Source: GCA-002700125 sp964434385
GTDB taxonomy: Bacteria > Chloroflexota > Dehalococcoidia > Lucifugimonadales > Lucifugimonadaceae
DNA: 35,646 nt
Assembly (NCBI GenBank): GCA_964434385.1
Contig: CAYSUW010000015.1
Location: 1-35,646, forward strand
Reading direction: 5' to 3'
Shown: piece by piece, positions 23,229 to 31,944 of the stretch
Layout of the letters: each line of letters opens with the position of its first letter
Numbering within the stretch: position 1 is the stretch's first letter
Made by a program: the position numbers and the translations under genes
The notes under the pieces: model-generated
The model's input: only the letters and a program-made list of their open reading frames with translations
The model's database searches: none
Told to the model about the DNA's origin: nothing

Positions 23229-24774
23229 GTTGATAAGGATCCTTAGATAATACTACTCTTCGGGATTTTCCCTCTCCTATACTCTCTGTGATAATTGATT
23301 TTTCTCTCAGTACGATTTGATGTTGTAATTTTCTAATATAAGAATTTTGAGGAGAAAGAACAATTTTATCACTTCCATTTAATACTTTTAATATTGCTGC
23401 ATTAGTTTCTTCAACAGCTTCTTTTAAATTAGATTGATTGAGGTTATTTTGGTTAGTTTTAATTTTATGAGAGGATAAAATAAATTGTTTAATTTGTTCT
23501 TTGGAACCCTTCCTTAGTACATAAATTGGAATTCCTTTAATTTCAGCTTCTCTTAAAGCGGTTGGCCTTCTACCATAATGAGATTTGGTAGTGAGTAAAA
23601 TTTCTGCTTTTTCAGGCTCATCTGTGATTTTTAAATTTTGCCCTTCTTCTTTTATTAGTTTTGTTAAAGTGTTTTTTGGAACTCCGAAGGGGAATATTAA
23701 TTTATAATTATTAAAATCAGATATTTCATCTATTTTTGGCACTTTTATTTTGGGAGCTGAAATGTTTGATCCATCTAGGGATTTAATTTCTGGAATCACT
23801 GTTAGTCCTTTTAATATATTATCAACTGATTTTGATACATTTTTATGGATCCCTACTGTTTTTCTATTTCTTATTTCTACTACTACTGGAAAAGTAGGAT
23901 CGTGTTTTCGTTCAAGGATTGTTTTTTGTGTTTTTCTTCTCCTAGCTTCAATGTCACCTAATGTAACAGTCTGAGTACCTCCTACTAAGTCAGAAAGTGT
24001 GGGGTTACTAACGATGTTTTCCAAGTTATTTGCATGAGCTGTGGCAATAAGTTGTACTCCTCTTTCTGCTATAGTTCTTGCTGCAAGCGCTTCAAGTTCT
24101 GTACTCATTTCATCAATAATTATTACTTCAGGCATATGATTTTCTACTGCTTCTACCATTACTTTATGTTGTTCAGGGGTAGATGGAACCTGCATTCTCC
24201 TAGAGTTTCCTATTGCAGGATGAGAAACATCACCATCTCCAGCAATTTCATTAGAAGTATCTACAATTACAACCCTTTTTTTTGCTGTCCCTGAAAGAAC
24301 TCTTGCTACTTCTCTTAACATAGTAGTTTTTCCTACTCCTGGTTTCCCTAACAGTAAAACACTTTCTCCTCTAAGAACTATATTCTCAATACTAGCAATT
24401 GTTCCAAAAATTGCTCTTCCAACTCTGCACGTTACACCTATAGGTATTCCTAAGCGATTTCGAATTACTGAAATTCTATGTAAAGTTCTTTCTACTCCTG
24501 CTCTATTATCATCACCAAAGTTACCCACTTTTTCCAATAAAGTATTTATTTCTTCATAATCAACTTCTTTACCAGGGACAGATAATTGTTCAGTTGGAAA
24601 TCTTACCTCAGGCAATCTGCCTAGATCTAGAATTACTTCAACTAAAAATTCCAACTCATCGGTGGTTTTAAGAAATTTTTGTATTCTGTCAGGCAGAATA
24701 TTTGTTAATGCAGATAAATCTTCTTTGAAATTATATTTAGATGCCACTGAAAAAAATCTCTTTTTACTATTCAC
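23221..24774 (-). CDS. R3H-domain AAA ATPase (SpoIIIAA/Ycf45-like)
   Basis: A 517-residue ATPase of the Ycf45/SpoIIIAA-type family. An N-terminal region (about 20-125) leads into Walker A GKPGVGKTT (143-151) and Walker B VIIIDE (217-222), followed by an AAA-like core (TAHANN, PTLSDLVGG). A variable linker holds SHYGRRPTALREAEIKGIPI. The C-terminus is an R3H single-strand nucleic-acid-binding domain (about 455-517) with RKLQHQIV. It probably binds RNA or ssDNA in an ATP-dependent way; the family's role in bacteria is poorly defined. It overlaps pdxT upstream and tmk downstream by 8 bp each. Confidence 0.88.
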   Translation of the reverse strand: MNSKKRFFSVASKYNFKEDLSALTNILPDRIQKFLKTTDELEFLVEVILDLGRLPEVRFPTEQLSVPGKEVDYEEINTLLEKVGNFGDDNRAGVERTLHRISVIRNRLGIPIGVTCRVGRAIFGTIASIENIVLRGESVLLLGKPGVGKTTMLREVARVLSGTAKKRVVIVDTSNEIAGDGDVSHPAIGNSRRMQVPSTPEQHKVMVEAVENHMPEVIIIDEMSTELEALAARTIAERGVQLIATAHANNLENIVSNPTLSDLVGGTQTVTLGDIEARRRKTQKTILERKHDPTFPVVVEIRNRKTVGIHKNVSKSVDNILKGLTVIPEIKSLDGSNISAPKIKVPKIDEISDFNNYKLIFPFGVPKNTLTKLIKEEGQNLKITDEPEKAEILLTTKSHYGRRPTALREAEIKGIPIYVLRKGSKEQIKQFILSSHKIKTNQNNLNQSNLKEAVEETNAAILKVLNGSDKIVLSPQNSYIRKLQHQIVLREKSIITESIGEGKSRRVVLSKDPYQHV

Positions 24775-25357
24775 TCATTTTTACAAAATATTGATGAACT
24801 CTAAGATCATCAGTCAATTCTGGATGGAAAGATGTAACTAAGGTTTTGTATTTTCTGTTATTTTGTTCTACTGCTACAGGTGTTCCATCAGACAATCTTG
24901 CTAACACTTCTATAGAACTATTAGATTCATCGACTGAAGCTATCAATGGAGCTCGAATAAATATTCCTGGAAATAATTTCGACCCTATATTATTGAATGG
25001 AATATCTACTTCAAAACTGTTTATCTGTCTTCCATACCAATTTCTTGAAACTTGTATATCTATTAACCCAAGTGGGTTAGGGTAAGGATCAGTTAATCTT
25101 TTAGATGCAACAATCATTCCAGCACATGTGCCCCAAATGTTCATTCCTTTATTTACTGACTTTAATATAGCATCTCGGAAACCATAAATGTCAATCAATT
25201 TTGTGATAGTAGTACTTTCTCCGCCAGGTATTATTAAACCACTTAGATTTTCTAATTCTTCTGGTTTCCGTATCTCTAAAGCTTTTATTCCAAGTTTGGA
25301 GAATGAAAGTATGTGATCTTTAAAATCTCCTTGTAATGCAAGTACACCTAGTATCAT
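24767..25357 (-). CDS. pdxT: Pyridoxal 5'-phosphate synthase glutaminase subunit
   Basis: A 196-residue class I glutamine amidotransferase subunit of the DXP-independent vitamin B6 pathway. It has the oxyanion loop PGGESTT, nucleophile Cys78 in GTCAG, and the His178/Glu180 pair in FHPEL. It releases ammonia from glutamine for PdxS. The gene follows pdxS by 11 bp, as is usual, and its end overlaps the R3H/AAA gene by 8 bp. Confidence 0.95.
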   Translation of the reverse strand: MILGVLALQGDFKDHILSFSKLGIKALEIRKPEELENLSGLIIPGGESTTITKLIDIYGFRDAILKSVNKGMNIWGTCAGMIVASKRLTDPYPNPLGLIDIQVSRNWYGRQINSFEVDIPFNNIGSKLFPGIFIRAPLIASVDESNSSIEVLARLSDGTPVAVEQNNRKYKTLVTSFHPELTDDLRVHQYFVKMSE

Positions 25358-25368
25358 AAAGATTTAAT

Positions 25369-26322
25369 CTAAGAACCTCTTATTTCTAGTCTGGAATCTT
25401 GCGGAATAGTAGACACATTTATTCCTACCATTGCTTCTCCTAAACCTTTAGAAACTTCGGCTAAAATATTTGGATCATTATAATGTGTTGTAGCTTTAAC
25501 TATTGCTTCGGCTCTTTTTGCTGGATTACCAGATTTAAATATTCCTGATCCCACAAAAACTCCATCAACTCCTAGTTGCATCATCAGAGCTGCGTCTGCT
25601 GGAGTAGCTATTCCACCTGCAGCAAAATTCACAACTGGTAATTTTCCAGATTTTTTTATTTCTAGTAATAATTCGTATGGAGCTCCAATGTTTTTAGCTT
25701 CAGTCATTAATTCTTCTTGAGACATTGCGGATATTTTTTTTATATGACCTAGAACAGATCTTGCATGACCTACTGCTTGAACTACATCTCCAGTCCCAGC
25801 TTCACCTTTAGTTCTAATCATTGATGCCCCTTCTCCAATTCTTCTTAATGCTTCACCTAAATTTCTGCATCCACACACAAAAGGCATTTTGAAATCCCAT
25901 TTATTTATGTGATGTTTCGTGTCTGCTTCTGTAAGGACTTCAGATTCATCAGCGTAATCTACTCCTAAGGATTCAAGAATTTGAGCTTCAACGAAATGAC
26001 CAATTCGGCATTTTGCCATTACTGGGATACTCACAGAATTAATTATTCCTGATATCAATTCAGGGTCTGACATCCTAGCTACACCTCCGTCTGCTCTAAT
26101 ATCAGCAGGGACTCTTTCTAATGCCATTACTGCTACTGCTCCAGCATCTTCAGCTATTTTTGCATGCTCTGAAGTAACTACATCCATAATTACTCCGCCT
26201 TTTAACATTTGAGCTAAGCCACCTTTTACTTTCCAACTGCCAGTTTTAGGTTTATCTAAATCTTCCCATGCTTTATTAGATGAAGTATTGCCATTTTTAT
26301 TTGTCGAGTTAATTGTAGCCAT
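25369..26322 (-). CDS. pdxS: Pyridoxal 5'-phosphate synthase lyase subunit
   Basis: A 317-residue PdxS (Pdx1) subunit. It builds PLP from ribose 5-phosphate, glyceraldehyde 3-phosphate and ammonia from PdxT. Catalytic lysines are in VMAKCRIGH and SMIRTKGEAGTGD, and the phosphate-binding GGIATPADA and VFVGSGIF strands are present. The first 27 or so residues are an Asn/Ser-rich extension before the conserved GLAQMLKGGVIMDV. It is followed by pdxT. A -10 sequence sits in the 102-bp gap after gap, so it may have its own promoter. Confidence 0.95.
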   Translation of the reverse strand: MATINSTNKNGNTSSNKAWEDLDKPKTGSWKVKGGLAQMLKGGVIMDVVTSEHAKIAEDAGAVAVMALERVPADIRADGGVARMSDPELISGIINSVSIPVMAKCRIGHFVEAQILESLGVDYADESEVLTEADTKHHINKWDFKMPFVCGCRNLGEALRRIGEGASMIRTKGEAGTGDVVQAVGHARSVLGHIKKISAMSQEELMTEAKNIGAPYELLLEIKKSGKLPVVNFAAGGIATPADAALMMQLGVDGVFVGSGIFKSGNPAKRAEAIVKATTHYNDPNILAEVSKGLGEAMVGINVSTIPQDSRLEIRGS

Positions 26323-26364
26323 CTTCTAACCTGTATTTTCACAATAATTATTTCTATTAATCAC

Positions 26365-26370
26365 ATTATA
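26365..26370 (-). promoter_or_regulatory. Predicted -10 element for pdxS operon
   Basis: On the minus strand this reads TATAAT exactly, 42 bp before the pdxS ATG, in the only sizeable gap of the block. A TTGTTA lies upstream but at 12 bp spacing, which is too short for a normal -35. Moderate support only. Confidence 0.4.
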
Positions 26371-26424
26371 ATAGAAAAATGTTAACAATTTCATTATTAC
26401 TAAAGAAATGTATTTAATTAAGGC

Positions 26425-27438
26425 TTACTTATTAGTTGCTAATAAAGAAACTACATCTGCAGTTCTTGAAGCATAACCCCATTCATTATCGTACCAACCA
26501 ACTATTTTGAGAAAGTCATTTCCTACGAAACTAGTAGATAGGCCATCTATAGTTACACTATATGGACTTCCTTTGAAGTCAGAGGACACTAATGGTTCGT
26601 TTGAATAATTTAGAATTCCTTTTAAGTCATTTTTACTGAATTTTTCAAATTCAGAATTAATGTCATTAGAGTTAGCTTTGTTTTTTAAAGTTAGAGTGAG
26701 ATCAGTTACTGATACAGTAGAAGTAGGAACTCTATAAGCCATTCCGTCTATTTTTCCCTCTAATTCTGGTATCACCTTAGTTACTGCTTTAGCGGCACCA
26801 GTTGTAGTAGGAATTATATTTTCTGCAGCAGATCTAGCTCTTCTTAAATCTGAATGCATCTGATCTAGAATTTTTTGATCGTTTGTATATGAATGAATAG
26901 TCGACATAAAAGCATTCTCAATTCCAAAACTATCATGAATTACTTTCACCATTGGTGCTACGCAATTTGTTGTACAAGATGCATTTGAAATTATGTGATG
27001 TGATTTTGGATCATACTTATCCTGATTGACTCCTAAAACCAAAGTTAGGTCTTCGTTAGTTGCTGGAGCAGAAATTATTACTTTTTTAACAGATTTACTT
27101 AAATGATTTCCAGCATCTGAAGCATCAGTAAAAAAACCTGTAGATTCTACTACTATTTCTACATTCTCTTGTTCCCAAGGGATTTCAGAAGGAGATTTTT
27201 CTGAGAATACTTTAATTTTTTCATTATTTATTATCAGATAGTTATCATCGCTATCAATATTTCCTTGAAAATTACCATATGTACTATCATATTTGAATAA
27301 GTGAGCACAATTTGAAATCGGTGCTAAATCGTTAATTGCCACGATTTGTATTTCATTAGAATAATTTTGAAGAATTGCTTTAGTAAGTTGTCTTCCTATC
27401 CGTCCAAAACCATTAATTCCTATTTTTGTTTTTTTCAT
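26425..27438 (-). CDS. gap: Glyceraldehyde-3-phosphate dehydrogenase
   Basis: A 337-residue phosphorylating GAPDH of glycolysis/gluconeogenesis. It has GINGFGRIGRQ at the N-terminus, active-site Cys155 in SNASCTTNC, His182 in STIHSYTND, and WYDNEWGYASR near the C-terminus. Asp37 in AINDL favours NAD over NADP. It overlaps eno upstream by 4 bp (ATGA). It also makes or uses G3P, a PdxS substrate, which is the next gene downstream. Confidence 0.96.
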   Translation of the reverse strand: MKKTKIGINGFGRIGRQLTKAILQNYSNEIQIVAINDLAPISNCAHLFKYDSTYGNFQGNIDSDDNYLIINNEKIKVFSEKSPSEIPWEQENVEIVVESTGFFTDASDAGNHLSKSVKKVIISAPATNEDLTLVLGVNQDKYDPKSHHIISNASCTTNCVAPMVKVIHDSFGIENAFMSTIHSYTNDQKILDQMHSDLRRARSAAENIIPTTTGAAKAVTKVIPELEGKIDGMAYRVPTSTVSVTDLTLTLKNKANSNDINSEFEKFSKNDLKGILNYSNEPLVSSDFKGSPYSVTIDGLSTSFVGNDFLKIVGWYDNEWGYASRTADVVSLLATNK

Positions 27439-28805
27439 ATTTTGTAACCTTTTATTCCAGATTTTTTTATTTCTAATGTTTTTAAATGTCCGATATCGTT
27501 TTCTCCCATCAAAAGAGTTCGATTATACTTACTAATACGCTCTCCTCTAGCTGGTGCTCCTGATTTCAGTTGATTTGAATTTGTTCCTACTGCTAAATCT
27601 GCAATAAAAGTATCTTCAGTTTCCCCTGATCTATGGCTAATTATAGTTGAAAAATTATTTTTCTGAGCCATTATTATTGTGTCTATGGTTTCTGAAACTG
27701 TTCCTACTTGATTTAATTTAATGAGAATTGAATTTCCAGCTTTTTCTTTTATCCCCTTATTTAAAAATTCTTTTTGAGTGACAAATAAATCGTCACCTAC
27801 TAGTTGAATGTCATCTCCAATTTGAGATGTCATTCTTCCCCATCCATCCCAATCATCTTCTGAAAGCCCATCTTCTATACTGTAAATAGGATATTTGGAA
27901 ATTAGTGATTTATAGATTGAAATTAGTTCTTCGGAAGATAGTTTTAAGTTTTCTGATTTGAGTTCGTATAGTTTCTTCTCTTTGTTGTAAAATTCTGATG
28001 CGGCCACATCTAATGCGAATTTCACATCTTTTCCTGGTGTCCATTTGGTATTTAAAGTAGCCTCAATAAGTAAATCTAAAGGATCAGAATTATTAAGTTT
28101 AGATGTAGCAAACCCACCTTCGTCTCCAACAGTTGAAGGTAGATTTTTACTTTCAAGAATTTTTTTTAATTCATTATAAATATCAAATCCACATTGAAGT
28201 GATTTTTGAAAATTTCCTGTTATAGGTACCACCATGAATTCTTGAAAATCTGTTGAATTAAATGCGTGAGATCCACCATTAATCATATTGAACATAGGGT
28301 TAGGCAAGAAATAATTTTCTGCAGGTTTTGAATCCGAGAGGTTTTCAAGATTTTTCGTAGAGTAATTCCAAGAATCATCGTAAGGATCATATTTCTTTCT
28401 AATGTATTGAAATAATTCTACATTTTGTTCTTTAGCACCAGCTCTAGCAACAGCCATTGATACTCCCAACATCGCATTAGCACCTAAAGAACTTTTAGTC
28501 TTAGTGCCATCAAGATCGATCATTATTTGATCTATTTCTTCTTGATCTGTGATTTTTTGGCCTTTTAATTTTTCAGAAATTTTGTTGTTAGTATTTGATA
28601 TTGCTACGCTGACACTTTTCCCATTGAAGAATTTTTTATTTTGGTCTCTTAATTCTAAAGCTTCTTTAGAGCCTGTGCTTGCCCCTGATGGAACTACACT
28701 ATAATATTTCTCATTGCTGTCAGTAACTACTGCTGTCCATATAGTTGGGTTACCTCTAGAGTCTAGTACTTGTCTCGCTATAGTTCTTTTTATTTTTGCT
28801 ACCAT
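27435..28805 (-). CDS. eno: Enolase
   Basis: A 456-residue phosphopyruvate hydratase, converting 2-phosphoglycerate to PEP. It has RQVLDSRGNPTI, GASTGSKEALELRD, the Mg2+ and catalytic blocks SIEDGLSEDDWDGW and GDDLFVTQ, LIKLNQVGT, and SHRSGETEDTFIADL. It is longer than usual (about 430). The extra length is mostly an insert at about 138-165 (KYDPYDDSWNYST onward) just before the conserved LPNPMFNMINGGSH. Active-site residues look intact. It overlaps gap by 4 bp and follows the LOG-like gene by 12 bp. Confidence 0.96.
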   Translation of the reverse strand: MVAKIKRTIARQVLDSRGNPTIWTAVVTDSNEKYYSVVPSGASTGSKEALELRDQNKKFFNGKSVSVAISNTNNKISEKLKGQKITDQEEIDQIMIDLDGTKTKSSLGANAMLGVSMAVARAGAKEQNVELFQYIRKKYDPYDDSWNYSTKNLENLSDSKPAENYFLPNPMFNMINGGSHAFNSTDFQEFMVVPITGNFQKSLQCGFDIYNELKKILESKNLPSTVGDEGGFATSKLNNSDPLDLLIEATLNTKWTPGKDVKFALDVAASEFYNKEKKLYELKSENLKLSSEELISIYKSLISKYPIYSIEDGLSEDDWDGWGRMTSQIGDDIQLVGDDLFVTQKEFLNKGIKEKAGNSILIKLNQVGTVSETIDTIIMAQKNNFSTIISHRSGETEDTFIADLAVGTNSNQLKSGAPARGERISKYNRTLLMGENDIGHLKTLEIKKSGIKGYKI

Positions 28806-28817
28806 AATGTTTGATTA

Positions 28818-29318
28818 CTATTCTAATGCAAATTTGAATGCTAAATTTACAGCTTCTTCTGGACTATCTTGATGTATTATATCTATATTATTGTTGGCTA
28901 TATGTTTTTGGTCTAGTCTCCAAGTGCCTAAACCTATGACTTTTTTATTTTCTGCAAGGGCATGACCTATTTCTGAGAGAGTTCCAAATGCACCTGAAAT
29001 TGCTATTGAAACTTTACTTGCTTTCACTACCAATACATTTCTGGCATATCCAAGTCCTGTTGGAATTTTTATGTCTACCCAATCATTAGAATCATTAGGA
29101 TCATCTCCTGGTAATATTCCTATAGTAATTCCATTTTTACTTTTAGCTCCTTTACACACAGATTCCATTATTCCACTCAATCCTCCACATATAACTACTC
29201 CTTTATTAGAAGCAATTAATTGACCTACTTTGAAAGCAGTTTTTAAAGTTTTCTCATCAGTATTGCTTGCTCCTATTACAGAAATAGGAATAAATTTGTT
29301 TATTGTTTTTATATTCAA
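28818..29318 (-). CDS. TIGR00725/LOG-like Rossmann protein
   Basis: A 166-residue Rossmann-fold protein of the TIGR00725 group within the LOG/DprA-like superfamily. It has SVIGASNTD, GGLSGIMESVCKGA, IGILPGDDP and the conserved SGAFGTLSEIGHAL. The PGGxGTxxE phosphoribohydrolase motif of true LOG enzymes is replaced by SGAFGTLSE, so hydrolase activity on nucleotides is possible but unproven. It starts with TTG one base after the rph stop, with only a weak AAGAA SD, so it depends on coupling to rph. Confidence 0.85.
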   Translation of the reverse strand: MNIKTINKFIPISVIGASNTDEKTLKTAFKVGQLIASNKGVVICGGLSGIMESVCKGAKSKNGITIGILPGDDPNDSNDWVDIKIPTGLGYARNVLVVKASKVSIAISGAFGTLSEIGHALAENKKVIGLGTWRLDQKHIANNNIDIIHQDSPEEAVNLAFKFALE

Positions 29319-29319
29319 A

Positions 29320-30018
29320 TTAGAATTCTTCTTGTAGTGCTAATATTTTTTTTATACCTTGAGATCCTATATCTAACATTTCGTCTAATTTTTTTCTAGA
29401 GAATGATTGTTTTTCTGCAGTACCTTGAATTTCTATTATTTCGAATCTTGAATTCATTACTATATTTAAATCTACATCTGCTTTAGAGTCTTCTTTATAA
29501 TCTAGATCCAGTAAAACATTTCCTTTAACTATTCCTATACTTGTAGCAGCAACTGGAGTTAATATTTGGGCTTTCAGTTTTTTTTCATCAAATATTTTTT
29601 TAAGAGCTATTTTTAAAGCTATGTAACCTCCAGTAATAGATGCTGTCCTAGTTCCTCCATCAGCATTTAAAACATCACAATCTATAGTGATTGATTTTTC
29701 CCCTAATAATTTCAGATCTAAAGATGACCTTAATGATCTTCCTATCAAACGCTGTATTTCTTGAGATCTGGAATTTTTCTTTCCTTTGGTTATTTCTCTA
29801 GATACTCGAGAAGATGTTGATGCTGGCAACATTGAGTATTCTGCTGTGATCCAACCTTGATCAGATAACCATGGAGGAATTTGTTCAGAAATTGTTGCAG
29901 TACAAATTACATGAGTGTTTCCAGTCTTAATTAGCACTGATCCATCTGCATTTTTAACAAACCCAGTTAAAATTTCTATAGGTCTTAACTCATTTGGTTT
30001 TCTGTTGTTTTCTCTGAT
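29320..30018 (-). CDS. rph: Ribonuclease PH, apparently starting at ATC
   Basis: A 3' exoribonuclease that trims tRNA ends with phosphate. It shows GNTHVICTA, QGWITAEYSMLP, the RNA-binding RLIGRSLRSS and catalytic DCDVLNADGGTRTASITGGY, ending LQEEF. The ordinary start would be GTG at 29937, but that removes conserved N-terminal sequence. In-frame codons upstream of it encode RKPNELRPIEI and GFVKNADGSVLIK, a clear match to RNase PH N-termini. The only plausible initiator there is ATC at 30016-30018, where other RNase PH proteins have Met before Arg. AGGA lies 8 nt before it and a promoter about 40 bp before it. With that start it is 232 residues, near the family norm of 235-245. Confidence 0.88.
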   Translation of the reverse strand: MRENNRKPNELRPIEILTGFVKNADGSVLIKTGNTHVICTATISEQIPPWLSDQGWITAEYSMLPASTSSRVSREITKGKKNSRSQEIQRLIGRSLRSSLDLKLLGEKSITIDCDVLNADGGTRTASITGGYIALKIALKKIFDEKKLKAQILTPVAATSIGIVKGNVLLDLDYKEDSKADVDLNIVMNSRFEIIEIQGTAEKQSFSRKKLDEMLDIGSQGIKKILALQEEF

Positions 30019-30030
30019 TTTTTCTTTCCT
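30019..30030 (-). promoter_or_regulatory. SD site placing the rph start at ATC
   Basis: On the minus strand AGGA (30030-30027) is followed by 8 nt and then ATC at 30018. This is the ideal distance for a start at that codon, and there is no ATG, GTG or TTG in frame nearby. Confidence 0.5.
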
Positions 30031-30056
30031 AAAAAACGTTTAGTTTGATATTTTTA

Positions 30057-30085
30057 TTTATAGATAATCTAATTAAAGAATACAA
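30057..30085 (-). promoter_or_regulatory. Promoter for the rph-eno-gap operon
   Basis: On the minus strand, -35 TTGTAT (30085-30080) and -10 TATAAA (30062-30057) are separated by exactly 17 bp. Transcription would begin near 30050, leaving about 30 nt of leader before the ATC start of rph with its AGGA. It shares the short divergent gap with panE. Confidence 0.6.
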
Positions 30086-30121
30086 TTAGTAATTAAAATT
30101 AAAAAATTTTGATTTATTTTT

Positions 30122-31045
30122 ATGGTTAATAATCAATTCAAGAAAATTGCAATAATGGGATCAGGAGCAGTGGGAACTTATTTTGGTTCAATGCTATCCA
30201 ATGCTGGGCTAGATGTAGTATTAATCGCAAGAGGAGAACACTTGGAGGCTTTGAAATCCTCTGGAGCATCAGTTAAGTCATCTTGGGGTAATTTTGTTAT
30301 CCCAATAAAAGCTACAGATTCTCCTCAGTTTGTAGGAGAGGTAGATTTAGTTTTGTTTTGTGTAAAGACATATTCAAATAAATCAGCCATTAAGGCAATG
30401 AGATCTCTAATCGGAACGGAGACTTCAATTCTGACGATTCAAAATGGAATTTCTAGCGGTGACCAGTTATCCAAGGAATATGAAAATGTTTTTGAAGGAG
30501 CTACTTATATTGAAGTGTCTAGAGATAAACCTGGTTCCGTTTTTCAGACTGGAGAAACAGCATTGATTCGTTTTGGGAATAGAAATAATGTTTCTGAAAA
30601 AATGAATATTATAAAAGAAACTTTATCCGTGAAAGGAATTCAAATAGAAATATCAACTGATATAGAAAGCGTATTATGGTCAAAATTAATTTTGGTTGGT
30701 TCTGTCGGCACTTTAATGGCAAGCACAAGATCTTCTTTCTTAGAAATTATCGAATCCCCTTATGGTCTATCAGTATGTGAAAAGATGATGAGTGAAATAT
30801 TTTTAGCTGCTCAATCTAAAAATGTTTCATTGCCTAGTAATTTAATCGAACAGAACATTCAATATTTATTGAAAGACAAAGACAACATTCAATCTTCTCT
30901 ACAGCAAGATCTTTTCTCTGGGAAACCATTAGAACTAGATGATCTGATGGGTGAAGCTTTAAGAATTGGAAAAAGAAATCAGATAGAAATGCCAGTTTCT
31001 GAAAGTTTATATACTTCACTCTACAATTCAATTAGAGGGAAATGA
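30122..31045 (+). CDS. panE: Ketopantoate reductase family (2-dehydropantoate 2-reductase)
   Basis: A 307-residue PanE/ApbA-type NADPH reductase. It has the N-terminal loop IMGSGAVGTYFGSMLSNAG, IARGEHLEALKSSG, LFCVKTYSN and QNGISSGDQL. The substrate-binding helical C-domain includes WSKLILVGSVGT and SSLQQDLFSGKPLELDDLMG with the family's conserved Ser and Glu region. It reduces 2-dehydropantoate to pantoate for CoA synthesis; ilvE nearby on the same strand fits the shared branched-chain keto-acid supply. Paralogues with other substrates exist, so the exact substrate is inferred. A -10-like TACAAT at 30081-30086 precedes it. Confidence 0.87.
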   Translation: MVNNQFKKIAIMGSGAVGTYFGSMLSNAGLDVVLIARGEHLEALKSSGASVKSSWGNFVIPIKATDSPQFVGEVDLVLFCVKTYSNKSAIKAMRSLIGTETSILTIQNGISSGDQLSKEYENVFEGATYIEVSRDKPGSVFQTGETALIRFGNRNNVSEKMNIIKETLSVKGIQIEISTDIESVLWSKLILVGSVGTLMASTRSSFLEIIESPYGLSVCEKMMSEIFLAAQSKNVSLPSNLIEQNIQYLLKDKDNIQSSLQQDLFSGKPLELDDLMGEALRIGKRNQIEMPVSESLYTSLYNSIRGK

Positions 31046-31047
31046 GT

Positions 31048-31776
31048 TTAATGAACTTTCATAGTAACTTTATACTTTGATTGTCCTATAACTTTATTTT
31101 TTTGAGGTGATGGTTCTATTTCTTCTATTGAAAAAGGGAAGTCATGGAAAACTCCACCAGCAATTTCAGTTTGAGGTTTTTGAATAGTCATTGATTCTGG
31201 AGTATATTTGGGGGCTGACATTTGGAAAGTTATATATGTTTTAGGATCATGCATGCAAGAGAATTTGTCCAAAGGATCTTCGCATCTTGAATCTCTAGAT
31301 AAAGAAATTAATCTTATTGTCATTCCAGATTTTTTTATTTTCACCTCTTGATTTACTTGAATAGTGAAAGATGTATTTGTATCAATAATTTGACCATCAA
31401 AAGGTTGGTTTTTTATTGTTGCTGAAAAAGCCATGTTATCATCTGAAATTCTTATAGAGTTAAGGCCATTTTTAAGATTATTGAATCTAAATTTATATAA
31501 TTTTTCGGATTCCTTTATAGCTTCTAATGGTTTTATATCATCATTCAGAACCACTTTTATATTTGAAATATTTCCTTCAATTAGAAACAGAAAAACATTT
31601 AATTCAGAATCCTCTATTAAGTATCCTCTATATTCCCATTTAGAAAAATCTTTTGAATTCGAGATTCCTGAAGATGAGTCATTTTTTTCTTCAGTCGCTG
31701 AAGCACAAGAAAAAAATACAATACTTATTAGACTGACAGAAATTACATATAAGATTTTTTTCATTTGAGTTTTCAT
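31048..31776 (-). CDS. Lipoprotein of unknown function
   Basis: A 242-residue predicted lipoprotein with a signal peptide ending Phe-Phe-Ser-Cys24 and then a Glu/Asp/Ser-rich linker to about 45. The rest is beta-rich (FLFLIEGNISNIKVVLND, TIRLISLSRDSRCEDP, YITFQMSAPKYTPES), suggesting an immunoglobulin-like or similar beta-sandwich. An SRCEDPLDKFSCMHDP segment has two cysteines that could pair. It is not related by eye to the three-copy lipoprotein family. Met5 (MKKILYVIS) is a possible alternative start. Its stop faces panE with 2 bp between. Confidence 0.7.
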   Translation of the reverse strand: MKTQMKKILYVISVSLISIVFFSCASATEEKNDSSSGISNSKDFSKWEYRGYLIEDSELNVFLFLIEGNISNIKVVLNDDIKPLEAIKESEKLYKFRFNNLKNGLNSIRISDDNMAFSATIKNQPFDGQIIDTNTSFTIQVNQEVKIKKSGMTIRLISLSRDSRCEDPLDKFSCMHDPKTYITFQMSAPKYTPESMTIQKPQTEIAGGVFHDFPFSIEEIEPSPQKNKVIGQSKYKVTMKVH

Positions 31777-31896
31777 AATATATTAACTTTTTACAGAAAC
31801 GTTATTGATTTTTCAATATTAAATTATTTTTTAATAATAGGAGAATTTGTAAAATTATTTTCCTAGGTGTAATCTCAATGGGATATTTTTACATTT

Positions 31897-31905
31897 TGGT
31901 ATAAA
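31897..31905 (+). promoter_or_regulatory. Extended -10 promoter for ilvE
   Basis: TGGTATAAA, an extended -10 (TGn plus TATAAA), lies about 40 bp before the ilvE ATG. A near-identical TGGTATAAT precedes rpsF, so this may be the local promoter style. No clear -35. Confidence 0.45.
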
Positions 31906-31944
31906 ATTTTACGAAATCACTAGACATAATCGTTAGGAGAAAAA

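Noticed and set aside
31878..31904. Eight-codon ORF MGYFYILV upstream of ilvE, a possible attenuation leader peptide
   Set aside because: It overlaps the likely extended -10 element (31897-31905), so it would not be transcribed, and no antiterminator/terminator hairpin follows.
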